64,000 nucleotides of DNA from Mytilinidion resinicola (taxonomy: Eukaryota; Ascomycota; Dothideomycetes; Mytilinidiales; Mytilinidiaceae): assembly GCF_010093595.1 (NCBI RefSeq), contig NW_022985446.1, positions 1 to 64,000 on the forward strand. The letters run 5' to 3'. Under the pieces are notes generated by a model. The model saw only the letters and a list, made by a program, of their open reading frames with translations, was not told the DNA's origin and did no database searches. The translations under genes were made by a program, and so were the position numbers. Of the stretch, positions 57,511 through 64,000 are shown piece after piece. Positions within the stretch are counted from its first letter, which is position 1, and the number at the start of each line of letters is the position of its first letter.

Positions 57511-57927
57511 GGAGTGGTGGAAAAGGGTGGTGGAAAGGGGCGTGGGCCTTTTGGTATGACTTATGGCATCTGGGTAGGTTAAGGGTGGTGTTAGGGTTTG
57601 ACTACTGCATAGCGATGGCGTTTTGGGCTTTGGGATAGATAGGCAGGCATCTCAAAACAACTAGAGGACTGTTGTAGGTCCTTTTCTATCAATATCATGA
57701 GATTGGAAAATCCCATTCCTCTCACAATTCCAATGGTCTCTCAAGTTGTGTTAGTCAATCAGTCATATTTTATTCTTTCACCGCGTTTCACATCGGCATA
57801 AAAGAAAAAGGAGCAGGTTGAGAAGAGGTTCCTACTGTTTGTGCGCATGAGAATCAGCCCCTCCTTCCCACCTAAGTCCTTTTTGAATGGAGTCTTTAAC
57901 CATCTCCCCCTTGCTCCCCTTGGAGAG
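57511..57927. other. Intergenic region, convergent 3' ends
   Basis: About 415 bp between SWC4 and the minus-strand basic protein gene. Contains the 3' untranslated regions. No other feature seen. Confidence 0.5.
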
Positions 57928-58947
57928 CTACCACCTCTCTCGCTTCTTGGCGCCATTATGATCGTCGTCGCTATACTCCGATTTAATCTTGGGATCCGCA
58001 TCGTTCTTCTCGAGTCTGACGTCGAATTCCTCTTCAGATTCTTCGCTGTTTTCAGAAGAGACCTCGGAGGAACTGGTCGAATAGACTTCGGAGAATCTGT
58101 CCGGAGACAGATGCCACCGCAAGTCCATCTCTGTATTAGCGAGGGTAGGGTGCTCTTTTTCCCAGCGCGCTCAACGCTTACGTGTGCACAGTCTCTTACG
58201 CTTCCTAGAAAGCCCTTGACTCTCCGGAGGGGCGGCATTCGGCTGTACGGCTCCGGTGCGGCGAGGTTGTCCATTCAAAACGCCAGTAGGCCGAAGGCCG
58301 CAAGTCTTTTTTTTCGTCTTGGGGACGTTCTGTCTCGTCTCACGATTGCGGTTGAGTTGGGACTTGTCATGCTGCTTGCTCCGCGGCTTTGATCGTGAGC
58401 GTCGTCGTGAGCGTCCCCGAGCTGCCGTACCGCCTGGGACAGCTTGGCCGCGAGCGCGTGACCGCTCTGCCTCCATGCGAGCTACAAGAGAACGGTGCTC
58501 CTCCAGCTGACGGCGCGGACGATCTTTGACGGACTCCCGTTCGAACCTAGGGGCCTGCGCTGCCTCCATGCGCGCGATAAGAGAACGGTGTTCCTCCAGT
58601 TGTCGGCGCAGACCAGCTTCGACAGACTCCCATTCGAACCTAGGCCTACCGCTCGATGGATCGAAGCGAACGCGATACCACTGGCCGCGCTCCCTAGCCC
58701 ACACCCATGTAAGACTACCATCTGGATTTGGCCCAAAATCGTTGCGCGCTGGCTGATTGTCTGCTTGGTGGTGGGCCGGCTGTGGTGGATCCTCTGATCG
58801 AGGGCGAAATCTACCACTGCCCGGGGGTGTTTTGGATATGAGCCTACCCCCCCAAAACGCACGCCCGCATAGCCCGGTTCCCGTTGACTGGCGAATGACG
58901 CCTGGAGGTTTGGACCATTGCGAGATCAGAAAGGAAGTCGTCGACAT
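57928..58947 (-). CDS. Basic, low-complexity protein with duplicated 31-residue unit
   Basis: Two exons, 58182-58947 and 57928-58130, joined across a 51-bp intron (gtaagc...gctaatacag), give 322 residues. The middle contains two tandem copies of a 31-residue unit (RFEWESVEAGLRRQLEEHRS and RFERESVKDRPRRQLEEHRS), seen in DNA as a 93-bp direct repeat near 58471-58656. Then comes an Arg/Ser/Lys-rich segment (RSRRRSRSKPRSKQ), an NLS-like KRKR and, after the intron, a Ser/Glu/Asp-rich acidic tail ending AKKRERW. I do not recognise the family. The charge pattern suggests a nuclear protein, by inference. The start is uncertain: open sequence continues upstream in other frames to about 59468, so further 5' exons are possible. 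Confidence 0.6.
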
Positions 58948-60348
58948 CGCAGTAGTTCTGCGAGGCTATCGTCTGTGGATCTGGCCTCTCGAAGGCGATC
59001 TGAGAAATGGACCCCAGACGTCGCTGAGGAAGCGCCAATTAACGATTTCCTTAGCTCAGATCTAAAGAGGGTGCTCCCGTTAGCCCAGCTCTATGCGAGA
59101 CAGAGTAGGCCTGAAAAAATCTCTCAAACTCGTCCGACAGAGTAGGTGAACTCACGTTAGGATAAGCAGTGCTCAAATCTCTGCGGGAGGAAAGTAGCTG
59201 GAGTGCAGAGCAACTCACTGCAAGGCCAGAGGCAGTTCGGTATAAAGAGGGCTGCTGAGCAGCCACTACTTGGATACCGTGCCGGCGCTCCCCATTCGGA
59301 AGCCCGCGTGTGGAAAAGGATGGCGTGCCATCTGTTTGTCGCGACAAGGTGGCTCCGTCTGGAGCTGTACTTGTCTGCCGAATGTGTGCCTGTTTGTGTT
59401 GGTTGAGGCCGCTGAGGCCGGTGATTGAAGCCGTGAGGGCCATGTAAGGGAGGATCTTCGTCCTCCATGTTGAGGTTTTGTGGGTGTTGTGGAGGTGAGA
59501 GGATAGGTGAGGTCAACACATACACGGTCCCGGGGCTAGTCTCTTTTCGGTCACACCTTTTATGGCACTGAGTCTACTTCTACCTAGCTAGAGGAGATTT
59601 AAGTGTTGCGTAGTAATATGGTAAGACTAGGATACTGACGGCCGAGCGAGTGAGAACCCGGAGGACGGGGTTTAGACAGCCACAGGGTCTTTCATCACTT
59701 GGGTTAGGGTCAGGATAGCGACAACAGAACTTCCGTCTTTGCTTGCTCCACACCGCTATCAGGAGGACCTGGGTAGCACGCAGTTGGTCAATCAAAAGGT
59801 GGTCTGAATCGCGCTGCATCGACCAAGGTCAAGTGAATTAAGCGCGATCAGGACGCAGCGTTGGGGATGTCATGGTCACGTCGGAGAGCAGAGATGGTGG
59901 GGCCAATAATGAAGGGCGACAAGCACCACCAGCACCCAGCACCCGCAGGCAAGAAGTGTTCGTAGCCAATGAATTGAGGATGTTGAGATCTACGTGATGA
60001 ACTTACTGGCGCCTTTCGTTACGCGTGATTGATTCCCTGGCGATGGTCTGATTCGGGTGTTATGAGTGTTTCGTTCCACGACAGGAAGGACAAGCTACTT
60101 ACATGTTTAAAGAGGAGAGCGGTGCATGTTATCCCAACGATGCGGAGTCCGCGAAATAGTGCGGCAAAGTTGCGGTTCAAAACATGTCCCGTCGCTTGTG
60201 AAGTGAGTTTATCCGAGTCCTCCCCATCTAAACGGCTCCACTCGAATCCTTAGTACCTGTTCGCTGAACGATAGTGATTATTCAATCCTCCATTGAGAAA
60301 TCCACCATAAAAAAGAATTTCGTTCTTCAACCACCATATTACTCTGGC
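58948..60348. other. Region with possible 5' exons, otherwise empty
   Basis: About 1.4 kb. Minus-strand open stretches at 58844-59038, 59051-59443 and 59157-59468 (the last beginning MEDEDPPLHGPHGFNHRP) could be upstream exons of the basic protein gene, but I could not fix splice sites that join them in frame. A run of seven G near 58850 may hide a frameshift. From 59530 to 60348 nothing with coding texture was found. Confidence 0.35.
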
Positions 60349-61930
60349 TCATCTCCCTCTTCCTCTTCCTCGTCCTCCTCTGCCTCTGCCTCTACCTCTG
60401 GATGATGCTCCCCTTTTAGGACTAGAGTCTCCTTCAGGGTCATAGTCGCTCTCAGAATCTTTTTCATCTGACTCATAAGGCACCTGGAATGACAAGAACC
60501 TCTTGTATCCATTCCTTTGCTTTATAACGTGCTCGTCAGTCGGGTCGTAATCTCGCTGTAGGCGGAGGATGTCGGATGCCAGATACAAACTCCCAGCAAT
60601 CACGATCGGTCGGTTGGGGCTAGGCATGAGTTTATGAGCGTCAACGTGGCACGCAAAGTAGTTCGCTTGGAGTAGCGCTGCGACGAGCTCCTTCCCGAAG
60701 GATCTTTCAACTGCTATTCCATCGCAGACGGTGCGGGCAGCCTGGAGCAGCTTGTAGCTATCCATCGGTCGCACCCAGGGCATCCCCTCAATAGGTCCAA
60801 ATTCAACTGTCATGACGGTATCACCAGGCCTGAGTAAAGGTCGAAGGATCTCCTCGGCGTCTTTGCCTTCGGTGACTGCGAGAATCCAAGTCACGAAGCT
60901 GGCGTCTGGGTAGGATCTCGCGTCGGCCCATTCTTGTAGGCTTTCGCTGTTCTGTCGGAACCTCTCGTTGACACAGTCGCCTAGGACTCGGGCAGAGTCT
61001 GCATTGTGGGCGCCATCCAGGAGAATCGGTGTATCTGTCTTGATGATAGGATCCAGCTGTAGTTTCTGCAAACGTCCCGGCCAAACGACGTCCTTCAGGC
61101 CAGGGGCAACTTCTGTTGCCTCTAATTTGGGCAATCCGAGAGACTCCAGGGTCTGGCGGACAGCGAGATAGGCAGAGATGGTGTTGACTCGTTGATGGGG
61201 GAGTATCGAATCGAAGATGTCCCCCCAGCCAGGGAAGGTCGCCATCTCATTGTCTATCGAGTTCGTGTACAGGATAGGACCGGCGCCAACTTCTTTGGCA
61301 ACAGCTTCAATGACGTTTTTGACTGCGTCGTCGTTGGTGTGGTCGACGACACAGGGCACGCCGGGTTTTAGAATGCCAGCTTTCTCTCTGGCGATTTCTT
61401 GTATGGTGTTCCCCAGCCACGACTGGTGGTCCAGGCTGATTTTGGAAATCACGGTGACAAGGGGCGCCTGTAGCACGTTGGTAGCGTCTTGACGGCCGCC
61501 CATGCCGACTTCGACAACGCCGACTTGGACGTTCTCGCGCCCGAAGATGTCGAAAGCGGTGGCGGTGAGGATCTCGAACTCGGAGGCCTTGATGCCCTCG
61601 CTAGCATTGTACTGGAGGTAGCTGTCCTCAACCTCACGGAAGAGCTTATGCTTGACAGGCACATCGTCGATGGTGATACAGTCCCATCTTCAAGTCGACG
61701 TTAGTCGCGGGACAGATGCCGGTGCAGCACGTGACATACCGGTCTATCAGATGGGGTGAGGTGAAGCGGCCACACCGCACATTCGCGCGTCGTAGTAGTG
61801 CAGATGCATTGGCGCAGATGGAGCCTTTTCCGTTAGTGCCGGCGACATGTATGGCCTTCCACGGGTGGAGGGTTCGGGCTTGTGTGTGTTTCAGCAGCAA
61901 GGAGATCCGCTCAAGCCCCGGCTGGATCAT
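60349..61930 (-). CDS. FOL3: Dihydrofolate synthetase / folylpolyglutamate synthase family (FOL3-type)
   Basis: Exons 61740-61930 and 60349-61687 flank a 52-bp intron (gtatgt, branch point ctaac, acceptor aag), giving 509 residues. The N-terminus ([15 protein letters not shown]) is of the short FOL3 type. The ATP-binding loop GTNGKGS is at residues 31-37, then [13 protein letters not shown] across the splice junction, [35 protein letters not shown] and LLDGAHN of the Mur-ligase C-terminal domain. The enzyme joins glutamate to dihydropteroate in folate synthesis. The C-terminus is extended by an acidic stretch ([15 protein letters not shown]) and an Arg/Gly-rich tail ([16 protein letters not shown]), not expected for a metabolic enzyme. 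Start chosen at the Met in front of the conserved helix. Confidence 0.9.
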
Positions 61931-62577
61931 GTTGGCCTGGCGATGCTCCTCGCAGTATTGGCGGAGGCGTGGGCTGGCAGAATGCGGAGAGTGTTTTGAA
62001 ACGGAGAGTCATCAGGTGGCGGTGAGTCAGACCGGGGAGTGGCGGAGGCGCCGTGCTTGGCGCGAGTGTGCAGCGGGGGAGCCGGAACCGGTCAAGCGGC
62101 ATGCCGGAAGGGCGCAGGCGCGGGCGGAATAGGCGCTCCCGGCGCACAGCATCGCGAAACACCCTCTCGCTGCCACCAGCCATCTCGACGAGGCTGAGCA
62201 TCAAAAGAGCCTCGCGCGCTTCTGTCGACGCCCTGCTTCGTTTCCTCTCCTTCTTGCAGTCGCTCAGTCCAGCAAACGCGCGGTCTGGCACCCCTCCGCA
62301 ACGCCCAAGCCAGCACCCTCAGCACGCAGACAGTGCGGCACTGCGGCTGACGCCCGCCTGCTGTGCGCCCGCTAGCGCCCCGCCTCCCCTCTGCTGACGC
62401 CTGGGCATCGCTCCGCGCGCCCCAACCTCTTCAACCCTCAGGCCTCACCCCCCTCGCCAACTCCGCCATCACCAGCACGCCCCCCGCCCCATCTCTTCCA
62501 TCCCGCATCTCCCCTCTCTTGTCGCGCGTGCTGCACATCTCGCCTCCGTCTCTCTTTGAGCCCGCCGCCACGCGAAA
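61931..62577. promoter_or_regulatory. Shared divergent promoter region, GC-rich
   Basis: The 647 bp separate the starts of FOL3 (minus) and the gene at 62578 (plus), so both promoters must lie here. It is rich in CG and in CT/CCC tracts close to 62400-62560, as is common in fungal housekeeping promoters. I see no clear TATA box. Both neighbours are arranged head to head, so joint regulation is possible. Confidence 0.5.
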
Positions 62578-64000
62578 ATGGGCCTCCCGTAAGTCTGCCG
62601 CCCCGAACCGTGGTTTGCGCTGCTAGGCTTCGCGCTTCAGCCTCCCCCGGATTCCCACCGCAACACTCTAACCCAAGCCTGCACAGAGTCTGGCGCGCGC
62701 CCTCCCCGGAAGACTCCAAGGATGCAATCAAGGTCGACCTCACCGCATCGTCGCGCTCCACCATCCGCCGTCGTGGCCAGCGCTCGCCCGTCGTGCCTCG
62801 TCGCGCGCGCAGATCTGCGAATCCCCACGCTGCACCAGCCACCGCGCCCTACACGCGATCACCGCGCCGTGGCGAGTTCGGCTTCCGCATCGCTCCCGAC
62901 TTCGACTTGAACTCGCTTGGCCAGAGCAGCAGCGCCCGCCGCGACCGCGACCTGGCGCCGCTGCCTCCCGTGCCCGAGTCGAGGAACTATACCCGCGATG
63001 CACGCGAGCGCGCCGAGGGCAACAGGGCCAGGAATGCGCGCGACTACCACGGTTACCACGACCACTCTAACCACTACTTCGGTCTGAGCGAGGAACGCGA
63101 CTCTCTGCCGTCTCCGTACAGACAGCGCGATGGGCTGCCAGCGTACACTCCCAACTTCGCACCGGCCGCCTACAACCCGTCTCACAGCTTCACGGCGCTT
63201 CCTCCTCTGCGTCCATCGCGGACTCCGCCTACGCGAGCCGAGTCTCGCAGTCGCCATGAGCTCGTTGTCATCGACTCCGACGAGGAGGGCAGCGAAGGCA
63301 GCCCGGTTGGATTCCCACCACTTCGACGGATGGGCCGCCGTACCATTGCCGATGGCCCGCTCCCGTCCAGCTCTCTTCGGGAATCCTGGAGTCCTGCGTC
63401 CACTGTCGACGGCCTAGGCGACCGCGAGCGCAGCTTCAGCCCTGCCGACAACCACTGGGACACCATGCTCATCACCGTCGCCCCGGATCCCCATCTCCCA
63501 AGCGCCGACTCCTCCTTCACCTCTGCCGCAACATCGGCCTCGTTCTCCCACCCAAGTTCTCGCTCTGCCAGTTCCAATTCCAACTCCAATTCTGCCTCCT
63601 CGTCGCGGACCCACCTGACCGTCCCTTCAACCCACTCTCCTGAACAGGTTCTTACTGGCGTCTGCGAGAGCTCTGACGAGGATTCTGGCGCTTCAGACAC
63701 TGAGGCTTCTGAATCTTCCGTGGCACCCGCGCACCTTTCTTCCACCGCTCCTGCCCGTAATCCTTCTCGTTACTCGCGTCATGTCCGCGATCGCTCCAAC
63801 GAAGCGGTCCGCTTCGTCCGCAACTTCTATTCCTTCACTTCTTCCCGCGCTGGCCCGCACCCTCATAACCCTTACCATCATCATCGCCATCACGATTCTC
63901 TCGCTTTCCAGGGTTCATCCTCTCTCTCCCCGCCTCCTCTATTGCCTCCGGTTGTCGACGGCCCCATTCTCGACGACACCGACTCCGCTCTTCGTGGGCC
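62578..64000 (+). CDS. Uncharacterised Ser/Arg/His-rich protein, 3' part outside window
   Basis: A tiny first exon (62578-62588, ATGGGCCTCCC) is followed by a 98-bp intron (gtaagt, branch point ctctaac, acceptor cacag at 62686). Exon 2 then reads MGLPVWRAPSPEDSKDA across the junction and is open to the window end, more than 440 residues. The sequence is low complexity: Arg-rich (SSRSTIRRRGQRSPVVPRRA), then RGEFGFRIAPDF, an acidic VIDSDEEGSEGS, Ser-rich tracts and a His-rich PHNPYHHHRHHD. I cannot assign a domain. The MGLPxWR start and split Pro codon argue that the two-exon model is right, since the frame would otherwise stop after four codons. Confidence 0.75.

Overview
The window reads as a filamentous ascomycete (Pezizomycotina, possibly Dothideomycetes). 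Genes carry short GT-AG introns with CTAAC-like branch points, there is a multimodular NRPS, and F-box-like and ankyrin genes of fungal type are present. The transposons carry the C-to-T/G-to-A decay of repeat-induced point mutation (RIP). The genome is split into two compartments, and the boundary lies inside this window near 32.5 kb.

Region 1 (1 to about 32,500) is a gene-free, AT-rich transposon graveyard. TpA is everywhere, CpA and TpG are rare, and CpG, CpC and CpT survive. I could identify: a repeated cassette (121-1279 and 4325-5484); two copies in opposite orientation of a non-coding LTR element with tandem repeats inside (1284-2799 and 22081-23677); two full-length pogo-like Tc1/mariner elements with TA target duplications (6159-7998 and 28146-29988) and a truncated relative (30779-31648); a piggyBac-like transposase relic (about 8600-11000); a 210-bp foldback palindrome (12909-13119); a Ty3/gypsy chromovirus with both LTRs and a chromodomain (14789-20544); and a Mutator-like element with 97-bp TIRs and a perfect 10-bp target duplication (24316-27548), which is clearly less mutated than its surroundings. 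Several degenerate coding stretches remain unassigned. A 7-bp satellite (31861-32045) sits next to the boundary.

Region 2 (32,500-49,000) has normal base composition, but most of its genes are broken. It holds a J-domain gene with one in-frame stop, an intact extended-SDR reductase, a two-module NRPS relic (A-T-C-A-T-C, truncated at its 5' end, with three stops and one frameshift), a pogo-family transposon with exact TIRs and mutated catalytic residues, an F-box/ankyrin pseudogene and an SDR pseudogene disrupted by a 14-bp tandem duplication. The reductase and the NRPS may be remains of a secondary-metabolite cluster.

Region 3 (49,000-64,000) grades into housekeeping genes. These are a three-domain RNA-end-processing protein (2H phosphoesterase, EEP nuclease, MJ1316 domain), an F-box-like gene, the chromatin subunit SWC4/DMAP1 (two introns), a basic protein with a duplicated 31-residue segment, a FOL3-type dihydrofolate synthetase, and, divergent from it, an uncharacterised Ser/Arg/His-rich protein that runs off the right edge. 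No tRNA, rRNA or CRISPR was found. The most unusual protein is the 2H-EEP-MJ1316 fusion.
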